Source: Lanius collurio
Taxonomy: Eukaryota > Chordata > Aves > Passeriformes > Laniidae
Reading direction: 5' to 3'
DNA: 64,000 nt
Assembly (NCBI GenBank): GCA_020086605.1
Contig: JACBWW010000017.1
Coordinates: forward strand, 21,721,573-21,785,572
Shown: positions 12,550 through 25,071 of the stretch, one piece after another
How positions within the stretch are numbered: position 1 is the stretch's first letter
How the letters are laid out: every line of letters starts with the position of its first letter
The notes under the pieces: model-generated
Told to the model about the DNA's origin: nothing
The model's input: only the letters and a program-made list of their open reading frames with translations
Database searches by the model: none
Made by a program: the position numbers and the translations under genes

Positions 12550-14243
12550 CTGTAGTGACAAGAAAAACAGGAGAGAAATTCAAGTGGATGGGGTGAAATC
12601 CAACCTGAGCCTTTAGTGCAGCCCCTGTTCCCATGGGAAAGCTGCTCACTTATAGTTAGGGAGCTCTTTGTACGTAAGGGCTGGACACATGATTCACTAC
12701 AGGAGGTACAAAGGAATATGTTTGAGGTGTGCTTATCAAGAGTTCCCCTTCTGGTGAATTTTTCCTCTCTTTCCTTCATTTAATTTCTCTTTAGGACTTG
12801 GATTAAGTTAGAACGGGAATGTGAGAATGCAGGGGAGAACTCCTTACCAAGGAATCTGTGCGTGCCGTGCATGCAAGTACATGACAGAATACACTGCAGG
12901 CCTCAAATGAACCCGCAGGTTCATCAAAGAGAGGAAGATCCATGGGATCTGGAAGTGTGGTAGGTGCTGTGTGCGCTTGCTCTTTCAAAACGGGTATATT
13001 TGTGTCTCTCTTTGCTGAGCAGAACAACCTGATCACAGACAGACCATTAGGTCTGCCCAAGCAGCACGGCATTGTGGTTGTTTTGTAGTAATGACAGCTC
13101 TCCAGATCCAAAAGGCAAAGTGAAATCTTCCTGGGAGTGGTTATCTCCATCAGCCAAGGAGATATATGTCAGTACTGCAGTATGTCGGGTACCAAAGGGA
13201 TTCTGAATTGTAAACTTCAATGGCTATTGATTCATAATGGAGGAATACTCTGATTTACCTTACTTCTCCTTTCTTTAGGAAAACACTTGTTTGGAGATGA
13301 GACAAACTGCTTTCCTTAAGAAATTAACTGGATCTGCACATACATAATAGTTTCTCCTTTTTGTAACATATTACTCAACATGGAATAATTAGGAATGGAA
13401 AGGTTGCACTGAGCGGCAGAAGGACAATACTTGCCTCCCACTGAATCATTTCTGCCTCTTTAAAGAATTCATTTCTCAATTACTAAATTTTGAACATAAT
13501 ATTTAACCTTCACCTTCTTTAGTTTGCATGCACTTTAAATAAGTCTGATAATTAAGGACTGTTGCTGCCTTTTGAAAATACAGGGCCCCATTCTGGAAAT
13601 CATTACTGTTACAAATTATCTCAGAGTGATAATTGATGTAAAAATAACTGTGATTTTAATATACTGATGATTGGATTTAGAGTGTTACCTTCATTCATTT
13701 CACTGGATAGTCCCTACCTGCATCCGTCTGAATGCTTTGAAATTATTTTATGTGGGTATCTAAACATGAACACAGTGATGTGTTGCTATGTTTATCGCTC
13801 TGTTTGTTCACCAAGATACACTTCAGCTGAGCTGCAAGTTCAAAATCTTTCCATAGGAGAAGATAACTGACTTGTGCTTTTGTGGTTTACAGTGTCACCA
13901 AACCCTTTGACACAATTCAGGCTCTCTGTTGGATGTTAATCTATTCTTACTCTAATTGTTGATTTAATGTTGATATAACATCTATCTATACTTCTCTTTC
14001 CCAGGAAGACACTTTAAAATTCAGTTATGATAGTAAATATTGTTTCAATTTGAGACTTTGTGATTCCATGGAAAGTAACATCTTAGTGAATTTTTTATAC
14101 ATTTTGGCTTTCTAAAACATATAATATTTTATCAAGAGGGAAAATATTGATACTGGCTCTGTTCAAAATTTTATTTCAGGATTGGAACAAAAGAAACTTG
14201 GTTTTATAAAAATGTCCAGTACAATTTTATCATCTATTAAAAG

Positions 14244-14345
14244 TCATCAAATATATCTAGATTATAAAGAATATAATAATATATATAATCTCTATATAAT
14301 CAATAATAGTTTATATCTACATTATTAACATATATCTAGGTTACA
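14244..14345. repeat. AT-rich low-complexity stretch
   Basis: Almost only A and T, with repeated ATATA and AATAAT words and two near-copies of ATATATCTAG at its ends. This could form imperfect hairpins. Confidence 0.7.
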
Positions 14346-17300
14346 CCTTTTCAAAACCGAGATTGCGTAGACTGGATCTCTTTTTCACCAGTTACATAGC
14401 AACAAAAAAGAGTTATTACATGCACTACATCTTGTCAAAGTTCAGAATTATATTGTTTTGAATCCCAGAACTAAAAAGGGCCGAAATGGAAGCCAGAGAA
14501 AGAGTCAGGCCTTAGCTTTATCCCAGTATGACTGCTGGTTTAACAGCAGCTCAAAGCTTTAGAGAATGGACTCCCCCTCAGGCAGGAGCTTTTTCACATG
14601 GAATTTAGGAAGGAGATAGGATAGGGGTTTGAAACCTTCCTTCTTGGTTAAGGAACTGGCTGTGTTTGAAGTTTAAAGGTTCTTCACTCCTGATCTAGAG
14701 GGCTCCTGAGTAGAGCAACCAGGTGTAAGACTAACTCAAGATGGCAGAAAGCCGGGCAGGAGCAATTGCTATCCTGACTTAACTCCTCAGCCCCTCTCAA
14801 CTGGGGAGTATCTCTGAAGCAGACATTGGAAGAAGTTGAAGTGCCAGGTCTGAATCTGAGCTTTATTTGGCCCATAAACAGATTTTAAGCTAAAATATAA
14901 TACTGTCCCTTTGACCAACCACAGGTGTTATGGTAAAAATGAGCAGCTTTATGGTATGTTACAAGTCATGTTCTTGCTGGGGCAGATCCAGCTTGGATGT
15001 CTAGAAAGCACAAAGCACACTGGAGCTGTAGCCACAACAAATAATGAGTGGGTTGGTGTGAACATTTTTATCTGCAGTATTTATTAATTATTCTTTACTT
15101 CCTGACAGGAGAAGATGAACACAGCTGAAAAGAGCGGAATGTTAGAGTATGCCTGGGGAAATGCAGAAAGCTGAAAGGCAAGGCCTTGTGCTCTTAATAA
15201 CCATTATAATAAATTAGCATATGCTACAAATAATGCATCAGAAAAAGGAAAAAAAGAAGCTGTCTTGTAAAGCAGGACATAATTCTTCGACATGTCTACT
15301 CTCTCTAGATAAATGTTTGAATGGTTTTCCCAAGAAGAAGCTTTATGCAAATGCATACTGTCATGTGAATCAGATTAAGGGAAGAAAGACTATTTATGCA
15401 TGAAATCCAAACATGTTTCTGGGGAAAGGAGAAGAGAAATAAACCCTTTCTTTCACCTCAAATACAATATATATGCAATGATTAAAAAGAAATGAATGTG
15501 TCACCTCTATTACTGACACTAAGTGATTTCCCACTAACAATTAGCATGAATCATAGTGATAAAAAACTGAGATGGAAAAGATGTATTGGAACACCCAGTC
15601 CACCTCCCTGTAAGTACAGGAATCTCCCTGACAATTTCTGTATGAAGCAGTTCACTGCTCAATACTTCATGTTTTCATCAGTGCCACTTCACACAGGCAT
15701 TTGCTAAGATGACTTTACAACTACTGCATCTGTTCTTCACCTGAAAAAAATAATTACATCAATTTTGGTCTTCCAGAACAACATCCTTCTGGAGAGACTT
15801 GTGGTCCTGGAACTTTAAATATAATGGGTTGTCTTTTCTTTCATGAACCACAGAAGATGTACAAATTGTTCCTGTATTCAACAGCAGCAGAGAAAGCAAG
15901 CAAAAGAAGACACTTGGCCACAATGAAATAAAATAATGTAGCCAAAGAATTTTGCATAACACCAAACTGGACTCCACTCAGTGGAAAAGGTGCACATGGA
16001 GGTGCTTGTGCTTGCTGGGTTTTGTGGATTGTCCTATGCTATGTTTACCCAAAGGGTAGACAAGAACAAGCTTGGGCTTCTTCAGATTGTTCCCATTACG
16101 GAATAGCCCCCCAAATGATTTGTTCCTGCTCCCTTTCTCCCCCACCTGTCCCTTCTGCTGGTCTGTGTCAGAATCAATCACACATCTGACTGTGCTAGTC
16201 CTGCTCCCATCAAGGATCTCTCAAGCAGAGGGCATCTCTCAGTCAGCAGCAGAACATCAGGGCTTGGACCACAGTCTAGCTCTTTGTAACCAGTGGGCCA
16301 AGCTTCAATATGAATTTAGGATCAAGCTGGGTGCTGATTTTTTTTTTAATAGCGTAATAGAGATAGACCATTAGAAACAGAATTGTCTGAGAGTGCCCTT
16401 GAAGGTAGGCAATGTCTGAAGCAAGCCTGGAAGTTAACTCGCAGCTTGGCTTGAAAGTCCAGGCAATTGGGTTTGTTTCACTGCAATCTCAGTGTACCCA
16501 GACTAACTGCTTTTTTATCTGAATCTGACAGTGTCTACACCAGTGTGGTGCTGTAGGCATATTCCATGCACTTGGAAACTGCCTGACCAGATTTGTAGCT
16601 GACATCTATTGATTTTTTTCCCACTAATTTCCACAGAAAATAATTTCTCATCCTGAGCATTTGCATGAATCTGAGATGCTAGGCTGGACAATTTGCTGGT
16701 CATTCTCAGGCATATCATTACAGTATGATTCAATTCCTATCAAAGTTGACTGGAAAACTGTCTGCTGACCTCAGGGGCTGCTGAATAGACCCTGTGGAAG
16801 TAAAGGCTGCAAGCAAGTGTGGAGATAAAGAGCCAAATGCTTCTGTGGGAGGCTTTTGTCTTTAAAAAGCTGTGTTTCAGATGTGTGGGGATTCTGTGTT
16901 TGTGGCATCCTCCCACATCCCTGCAGAGGCAGCAGCTCCTGTGCAGGAGCTGTTTCTGTCCCAGGAAGGGAGGAATGAAACAAGACCTCTGCATGGGTAA
17001 CACCACCTACAAGTTTTGCTTTGATGCCTGTGGCTGAACAGAATTCATGTGTATGCAGCCTGGAACAAATATGAAGGCTGATCAGATGCTCCCAGGTGGA
17101 TAGATTTTTAAAGGATATTGTTCCTCTGAAATGCGTCAATTTGCCACACGTGAGCTAAAATGATTTAGATAAAATTGATCTGCTCATGGCTTTTCTGATT
17201 GCTTGAAACGATTTTTCTGGATTACAATGACCTTTAAGTATTACTTGTAACAGCAGCTCTTACAAAATTTTCAGGCAGAAATCGGATTCACTTTTTATTT

Positions 17301-17930
17301 AAAATAGATAATGGGCATTTAAAAATAAGAGTTCCCCAGTCCTGGCACAGACCCAGTCATGGGTGTCCTGATACGTAATTCAGCACAGATCATTTTAAAA
17401 ACAAGAAGTTTGCTGAACAAATATAAGCTTCCCTCAGCCCAACAGGTCTGTCCCCATGGACCAATGAACTTCCCCGTGACTCAAGATATTTTTAATTCTG
17501 CTCTGGACTTTCTCCAGGAAATCAGTAATAATTACTAATTGTATTTTTGTAAGCTAAATGAAAGGATGCATTCTTTCTTGAATTTCTCCCTTAGCTTTTG
17601 CAATTAATTATGTTGCTTTTCTGTGTGATTAATCTTTGTCTTTGTTTTACAACTTTACTTAATCAAATATAGTACTGTGTAGCATGCCAAGGGTTCTTAA
17701 GTGTAAAATATTTTCTCCTATTTTAGTGTCATTTTTTTTCTTTTCTGTGCTACTCTCATGTCTGATAAACTTGTATCAAACTGATGGTTTATTAAAGAAC
17801 TAAAGAGTTCTAAAACCATCAGGGGAAATTTGCATGAGATTATTGTGTCTTGGCAAAGCCTCCCTGCCATGTGTGGAGCTACAAACAGATTTTTGCCAGC
17901 TGAGGATATGTTCTTACATCACCAACACAA

Positions 17931-17954
17931 ATTAAGGCAGTTTTCTGCCTTAAT
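17931..17954. repeat. Perfect 10-bp hairpin
   Basis: ATTAAGGCAG, a TTTT loop and CTGCCTTAAT form a stem with no mismatch. It is too short for a microRNA precursor. It may be no more than chance. Confidence 0.6.
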
Positions 17955-19113
17955 AAAACTATTTCAACAGAAGGTCAGTCAAAACCCTTAAATGACCTCA
18001 GGTTTTATTTTTAAACCTTTACTACATAAAATATAGTTAAAAGAGACTTACTTGACCACCTCAAATTATATATTAAAATTATCCTCTTGCAAAATACCCA
18101 CGTTGGAAATGTCAGACAGACAGGAGCTGGCTTTGAGTGGTTTAGAGAAAGTCTTAAACACTTAGATTGGTGTGCAATTTTGTGGCAAATCTTACTTCTT
18201 CCTTTGCAGTCAGGGAAAGTTTTTTCCATGGTAAAAGTGGAGCATGTCTGTCATTTCAGCCTAGCATGACTGTAATATGGCCAGCATTAAAAGTCAGGAG
18301 GCTGGTTCGCATAAAGCAAGGTTCTTACTTTAAAATAAATCACTTTCTCTTCCAATTTCATATTTTTAGGGTGCCATGGGGTCATATTTTCAAGGGCCTT
18401 TCTGTATTAAAATGAATAAAAGAGCAGACAAAATCAACTTCATAAAAGGTGGCAACCTCTTTGCTCCAAGACCTGGGGCTTTTAGCATAAGGCCTTACCA
18501 GTCTTGCAGTGGAAAAAGCCAAACTGGCTGAAATTGCAGGGGAAATGTTGCCCTTTTATCACCACAGTGGTGTCAGTGGATTTAGGATGATCTGAATACC
18601 TGTTCCTATGGCAACTCTCTCTTCCTTGAGAATGGCAGATGATGGGCATTGCCCATTTAAGCTCCAGCAACATGAGCTGGGCTGCAGTGCAGGATAGCAT
18701 CAGCTGTTCGTTAGGAAAGCACTGAAGAGGCTCCTTACCTTTTGTGATGGGATCACTCTCACAGCTTAATAATGAAATAAGTGAAGGCAGTAAATTAAAT
18801 GTCCTGTGCCAGTGTAACTATAAGTGGTTAGTGAATAGATAAGATGCTAAAAGACTCAGTGCCATCACTTAGGATGAGTCAAACATCTTGCTGGTGGGGG
18901 CTACAGTGGATTCCTTTGTGAAGCTTTTTACACAGAGTGCCTAATTGCAAGGAGAATAAGCAGACAGAAGAGGAAAAAAAAGTAGAATTAATATCTTTCG
19001 TTAAGCACTTAATAAGTGCTGAAAAGTAGCTTTGAATATTCAGATGACTGACCTGCATCAGCAGAGCATGGAGGTGCATGCTCACCTTAAGCATAGTTGT
19101 AATCTCATGGAAA

Positions 19114-19206
19114 TACTATACAATACGATATGATATGATACTATATGATACGATACAATATGATACAATAGGACAAAATAAAATAAATAAAATAAAACAA
19201 ATAAAA
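19114..19206. repeat. Degenerate pentanucleotide microsatellite
   Basis: A run of ATACGAT/ATATGAT variants (about eleven 5-bp units) passes directly into an AAAAT repeat (AAATA AAATA AAACA). Two adjoining pentamer arrays with different units suggest that one arose next to the other by slippage. Confidence 0.85.
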
Positions 19207-20321
19207 GGTAGTGAGGAGCTGAAGGGCCCTACTTGCATAAGTAATGTCATGGATGGGCTTCTTGAACTGGGTCCTTTATGCAAATAATCAGTCACAAATG
19301 TGGTAAGGATTTATTTTATGTTCCTTCAAATGAAGATGGGTTGGCTGTATTCAATATATTAAATCCTTCCTGCTGTTAAGCTTAAAGAAACTGATTCTCT
19401 TGTAACATATTTTGATTTGACTACTGTAGCTTCCAAGTGCTATAAAGCACTAGAGTAGTTTGCCTTGGCCTCACACCTAGTTACAGTAGTGCTAACTTTA
19501 AAATTGCCGAAGAAACCCACATCTGGAGTCAATTGAGTGAATTTTGACCAGCTTTGGTGGTAATATGCAAGTAATATTTCATCCTCGTGTGTATTTCACT
19601 CATCTTTAAAAAAGATGCCTCATTCCAAGGCTCCTAGACATATTTCTTTGCTGTCTCATATATCAAGAGTATCAGTCTAAGCAGACCGCTTAAAACTGGA
19701 TACGTCCAAACACTCTCTTATCCTAAACAACGGTGAATATTTTTGCCAACACTTCCATTTCCTGCAGTGGAAAAAAAATATATAACCCCAAAGCCTTGGC
19801 CAGGTTCTGCTTTCCTTGAAATGCATGGCAAATTTGTCAACAAAACACTCTCTTGGCTCAGTAGTGGGAGGAGAAGTTTAACAGCTGGAATTAACCAGCA
19901 GGAATAATGTGAAGCAGGCTGAAGTTTCGTATTAGGTTTAGCCTAATGCTGGGGTTCAAGGCTGAGCTTGCATTCTGATTTTCCTGTGCCAAAATCAAGG
20001 AAGTGACATCCAAAACCAGAACCAGAGAACAGCCCTTTTCAGCTCTGGATTTGGCCCAAAGCCAGACCAGGGCTGTGGGCACTGGTCCAGGAATCCAGTG
20101 CTGAGACACTCACAGGCCCCAGATACAATGGCTGGAAACTCCAGTTTTCTACCATCAAAAATATTAGCCCGGTGCACAGAAAGTTCTTTTATTTACAAAA
20201 AGGTTGTAAACATAATTAATTCCCATTTGCACGGACTCTGCGTCCTTGACAGGTTGCAGGGAGATGACCAGCCATATGGGAGACAGACATTGATCTAAAC
20301 AAGATCCCAGATTAGTTTTAC

Positions 20322-20348
20322 TCTTCTTTTTTTTCCTTTTTTTTTTTT
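20322..20348. repeat. Poly(T) run
   Basis: Two runs of 8 and 12 thymines separated by CC. No retrocopy that I recognise adjoins it on the side expected for a minus-strand poly(A) tail. Confidence 0.8.
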
Positions 20349-23300
20349 GTCTGAAGGGACCACCACCGGTGCAAAGCTCATTTCTTGCAGTGCCTTGAAC
20401 AGCTATTTAAGGCAATTGTCATGTTGGACAGGCTGAGTTGAAATCCAGGAGTACCAAGCTATTGGTGCTCCCAACGTTTGCCTCCTCCACCCCTCTCTGA
20501 CATGAATTTAATGCAGGTGCAGACACAAGCCTAACATAAGGGAGCAATTTTCTGATTCATTCATGTAAGACCCTGAGGGAGAGCAGGAACAAGATGTACA
20601 AAGGTAATGTAGCATTGTTAAAAAATTAACTTTGCTTCCATTTTATGGAGCCACAGTGCTGCGTTGCTTAGTTACGTGGATCAGGAATTTAACTGTAAAC
20701 AAGATATTTCACTCTTCAGTCCCTAGGGTTTTCAGCTCCATGTGAAAAGCAGTTAGAAATGAGCATCTTTTTGCCAAATCCTTGGGTTGCTTCTTGCTGT
20801 TACTTGTACCCTTTGTGTCTGTTGCTGCTGTTCTAGCAGCGCAGGAAGATGGAGGTGGTGGCATCCATGCTAGCGTGACCACTGTCAGGCTAGAGCCACC
20901 CTCCCCTCTGAATGCTGCACTTGTTCAGAAATGAGACAGACCACTTACGACTTCTGTTTTGGTTTTTGTTTGTACAAATCCCGACTGCACAAGTTCCAGC
21001 CATTGGGAGTTTGCCAGCTGGACTATGCAGATATTCAAGCCATTGGAAGTGGAAAAGGGGTTAATTATGTCAGTATATTGTTACATCACTCATGGAAATT
21101 CTGGTTTTGCCCTCAGGATCTCCACTGCTGTGTCTGCTCAGAACTGTTAAATATGGCAAGGTCACTCACCCTGCTCTAGTAACAATGAGTGCTAACAAAT
21201 TTGGGTGTTGCATGCATTGTCACTGCTTAACAGGGTCATCCCTGTGAGCACAAGCATTGCCTATGCCTCATGCCCAGCAAACTTCACAGCGAGTCAGATG
21301 TTAGGTTACACTCTGTTATGTTGGAATCTGTTTATAAAAATACAGGGACACAAAACTTCTCTATTTACATTCGAAACAAGATTCGGTAGCTAACAAATGC
21401 AGAAAAGATGGGGAAACAAGTGGAGAAGAGAGGTTAAGAAGTGGTGCTGAAGATATGAACAAAATACTTTAATTGATAAGGCAAAGTTTCAAAATATTTT
21501 TCTCTTCCCTTTTCCTTCCGGCTCTGCAGATGGCTGGGGAGAATCTGTCTTTTACAACATCATGTATTGAAGCAACATGTTCTTTTGAAGTTTAGTCACC
21601 CACTAATTACTAGTCTTTCATTAACAGCACAGGCATAAATGATGTAGCACTTGCTTATATCCAGTAGTCCCTATTGTTGAGGATTAAAAAATTAAATCAT
21701 TAGCTACATGCTTGTTAAACATGCTAAGACTGTTTATGTAAACTCCCTTGCTCTTATTTTGGCTCACACAGATGTTTATAAGCTAATATTTCTTATTTTA
21801 AAGAGAGGGCTAATTGCCTAAATGTCAGACATGCTGAGTATTAGTTGTCTTGGTGAGAACAGGAATGTAATGTGCGCACAGTTCATCCTAAATGTGGATT
21901 CCTATTAGCAATTTCTTGTCTGGCTTCCAGTTCGTACAAACAGCATTGAGAAAAACTATTCAAACAGTTGAGAAAAACCTCTGTGGTGGCAATGGCCAAG
22001 CAGACCTCTCAAATCTCATGTTATTTAGAAACAATTTTACGTTTCTCCACCAATGGTGCTCTTCAAGGGAATATCTGAAGACTGAGGCAAACATTAATAA
22101 GCAATGCACTTGTTTGGTTAAGGTTTCAGCCTTGACCTCCATCTTTAAGTCCTTGTTTGTTATTAATCACGTGCTTCCTGAATCAAAGAGAATATTTTTG
22201 GAGAGGGAAAATTGTTCTGGGACTGGAGTGTTATGCGCCAAACAGACTTGCCCAGATGACAAATAGCCTTCACATGATAGCCAAGGTTCATCCAGCTGCT
22301 CGGCCCCGTACCAAGTGATTGATGGTGTTGATGTTCTAAATAGGCTTAAGATATGCCAAATATCAGGGCTGTAACAAAGTCCTTCAGATATATACTGTAA
22401 ATAGGCAAGAAAGCATGTTCCCAGCATATGGCAAATCTGAGAGCAGTGTCAGGATTATAAGTAACCTCGCAGGGTTTGTCTGGTTTCTTTCAAAGTGAGA
22501 CAAAAACAGTTTTCTGTGCTGGAATGAGCAGGGTCATGCGAGGTCTGCACGAAGCTTCCGATTACCACCGATTTTCTCTGTAACTGGACACCCTTCAGAG
22601 TTATAACAACATTTGATTTCTTAGCTGAGATCAATAAACTGTTTTTCTACCACGGTTGTGAAGAGGAAAGAAGACTAGGATGTGCTCAGAAGTTGCTGTC
22701 AAGAGTTTTTTATGTCTTAACAGAATGGTAAATTCACATCTAAATAGTTTTATCTTGAAAACACAACAGTGCTGATTCTCTCTACTAATCCACAAAGGGC
22801 TGTTCATTGATCTCCCACAGGATCCAGCAGCTGCACCCCAGAAGCAACAGTTTCATTGATGATTCCTTTTCCCCAGAGAAATTTCCTTTATTTTGTATTT
22901 TGTATTGTCCCTCTTCTTCACAGTAAAAACTGCTTGCCTTCTAGGCAGGGAGCAGAAGTGGTCTTGGAAGCGCCAGTATACCGGAGGACAAGCTGCCCTC
23001 TGCTCTGGCTGTGGGACTGGCAGAGGTTAGAGCACAGGGTGGTAAGGTTTCCCTCTGCTTGATCATCTGGAGGGGATAGTTAGCCTGCTTTAGGCTAACC
23101 CCTCCCTGACCACTGGCAGGATTTCAGACCCCTCTGTATGGGACAATCTCTGTTGCAATTCCCTGCTTAGCATCTCACGTTTTCATCTGCAACCTGGTAG
23201 TTCCACTGGAAAATGTGTGTTCCTGAGCCTGCAAGCTCTCTGCACAATGCCATAATCTTGTTTTCTATGAGATTAACCCATCTTGGTTTTGAGGGTGTGT

Positions 23301-24450
23301 TTGAATGGTTTTCTAGGAACGACGCTGAGGAAAGCATCCTTTGTTAAAAGGCCTTGATGGTGTAGGTTATTTCCCGGATAAAACCATTTCCTCAGTAATT
23401 GGAAGATGATTCAGGCTCACATATGCAAAGCCAACTTCTGTACTGACTCACTCCAGTTTGGGGCCAGCAGTTCTCTGCTGGACACTGCCATGAAAAGTGG
23501 CCAAGACAGCTTCTGCACTGCACCAGATCCATAGAGGAAATTGGCCAGGAAGTAGGATCAAGCAACTTCAGGGCATTCAGATTCAGCCAAACCATACCAG
23601 TAAACTCGGGATCAGTAATGCCCTGAAACACCAGCTGAGCAACACCAGTGGATGGTATTTCATAATAACCTGCTCAGTTTGGGGCCACAAAATGGAGCAA
23701 TTGTCCCATGCTCCTTTTCCACTAGGTCTGGCTATAACCAGCTTCTTAAGTGATCAGAGGTTTCAAATGTCTCTCTCCTGTCATCTCCACAGACTGGCTG
23801 GAATTAGCTGAAATCCCAGAATCATGTACCTTTATTTATTGCCAATTCACTTCTTGTTGGCAGTTAAAGCATTGCCTACAGAGCCAACAGGATGTCAGGG
23901 GGAATTAACAATTAAAATGTACACTGTTTAGGGTTCTGTGGTGCCTCAAGTGATTTTGTTTGCATTCATCCTGGAAGCAGAACAACAAGCCAGATTTTAA
24001 TTCACATTGTAATTTAAGTGTGAGCCTGTCTGCTGATGTCCTTATCTCTGCATGCTCCATTTCAATAGAGCTCAAGCTTATTCAAAGTCACTCAAGTTAA
24101 AATGATAGTGAGAGTTCAGAGAAAGAATGAAAAATGAATATTCATACAATTTTCTTCAACTAATTCAACATATAAAGGAAACCAGAACTAGCTTTTTCAA
24201 GGAATTCCTGTTCATAGGAAGCCTTCAGTGTGACACATCAAATGCAATGCTAAGAGTAAAGCTGGTCATGGTCACAGTCATACTAGTGACTTTCATGTCA
24301 TCTGCTGTTGGGAGTGTTAAGGCCATAATGGAACACCAGGGGTACGTACTTTAACCTGCACAGCACAATTCATCAAACATTACCCAATAATTGGGGCATG
24401 GGGCCTTTAACTTCTGCTTGAATTATAGCTTGCATTTCAGAAAGACAGAC

Positions 24451-24585
24451 AATCATAACTTAAAGGCTAGAAGTCACTGAGATTACCCCATTCCTATCTG
24501 ACCTGCTCTGAGGGTTAATTACCCTTCTTAAAAGATCTCCTCTTTCTGTTCTGTAGCCTTTTCTCCAAGTTGCATGTATAAGTCG
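24451..24585 (-). mobile_element. Old CR1-like LINE fragment
   Basis: Blocks appear in the order known from the reverse complement of an ancient CR1. They are TTAAAGGCTAGAAG, then TATCTGACCTGCTC, then GGTTAATTACCCTTCTTAAAAGATCTCC, then a TTTCTGTTCTGTAGCCTTTTCTCC stretch like the following TTTCTAGTCTGAATTTGTCTAGC block. The spacing is shorter than in an intact copy, so internal deletions are likely. The identification is from memory of the family. Confidence 0.4.
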
Positions 24586-25031
24586 CAGTGATAATGAACT
24601 GTGATATTCCTTACTTTTGCTGATTTTCAGTTGTTGGGCAAAATAAATCAGCATCCCTGACTTTGGCTGGACTGATTCTACTAGCTAATTCCAGCTGGAT
24701 AGTTCAGTTCAATGAACAGTTTCAGTAAAATTATATTTGGGAGCCGGAAAGCCAGTTTTGCCAGACAGCCTAAATAGAGGGTGATGATCTTATTCCCCTT
24801 TTAGTCATCAGCCAGGACACTCTTATGAGCAGAATTGAACTCAAGTTCATACCTGCCTGAGAGGGTAACACCATGCCACCTGGCATGGCTCTGACACAGT
24901 AGTATTGTGTTTCCAAGTAGGGGCTCTGGCACACCTTTCTTCTGACACTCCTCTTTGCATGGGATGCTGCCACACCACGTAGACAGGAGTGGCAGGTGGA
25001 CACCCGTCCTGAGGCTGGTGAGGAGAACACT

Positions 25032-25071
25032 GATTGCAAAGGTGGAACACCGATTCCAAAGGTGGAACACC
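25032..25071. repeat. 20-bp tandem duplication
   Basis: GATTGCAAAGGTGGAACACC is followed at once by a copy that differs only at the fifth base of the unit. Confidence 0.9.

Larger units (their letters stand above)
12550..24450. other. Long non-coding stretch (probable intron)
   Basis: No supported exon in about 12 kb. It holds a 48-bp minus-strand segment at 13259-13306 that is open but has weak signals, an AT-rich stretch near 14244-14345, a small perfect hairpin at 17931-17954, a pentanucleotide repeat at 19114-19206 and a poly(T) run at 20322-20348. The remaining sequence shows nothing I can name. Confidence 0.45.

Noticed and set aside
12803..13150. 115-codon minus-strand frame
   Set aside because: A possible donor lies inside, but the frame lacks an acceptor in phase and is cysteine/proline-rich without pattern.
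13259..13306. 48-bp open minus-strand segment with AAG/GTAAAT donor
   Set aside because: The acceptor is weak and 16 open codons are common by chance.
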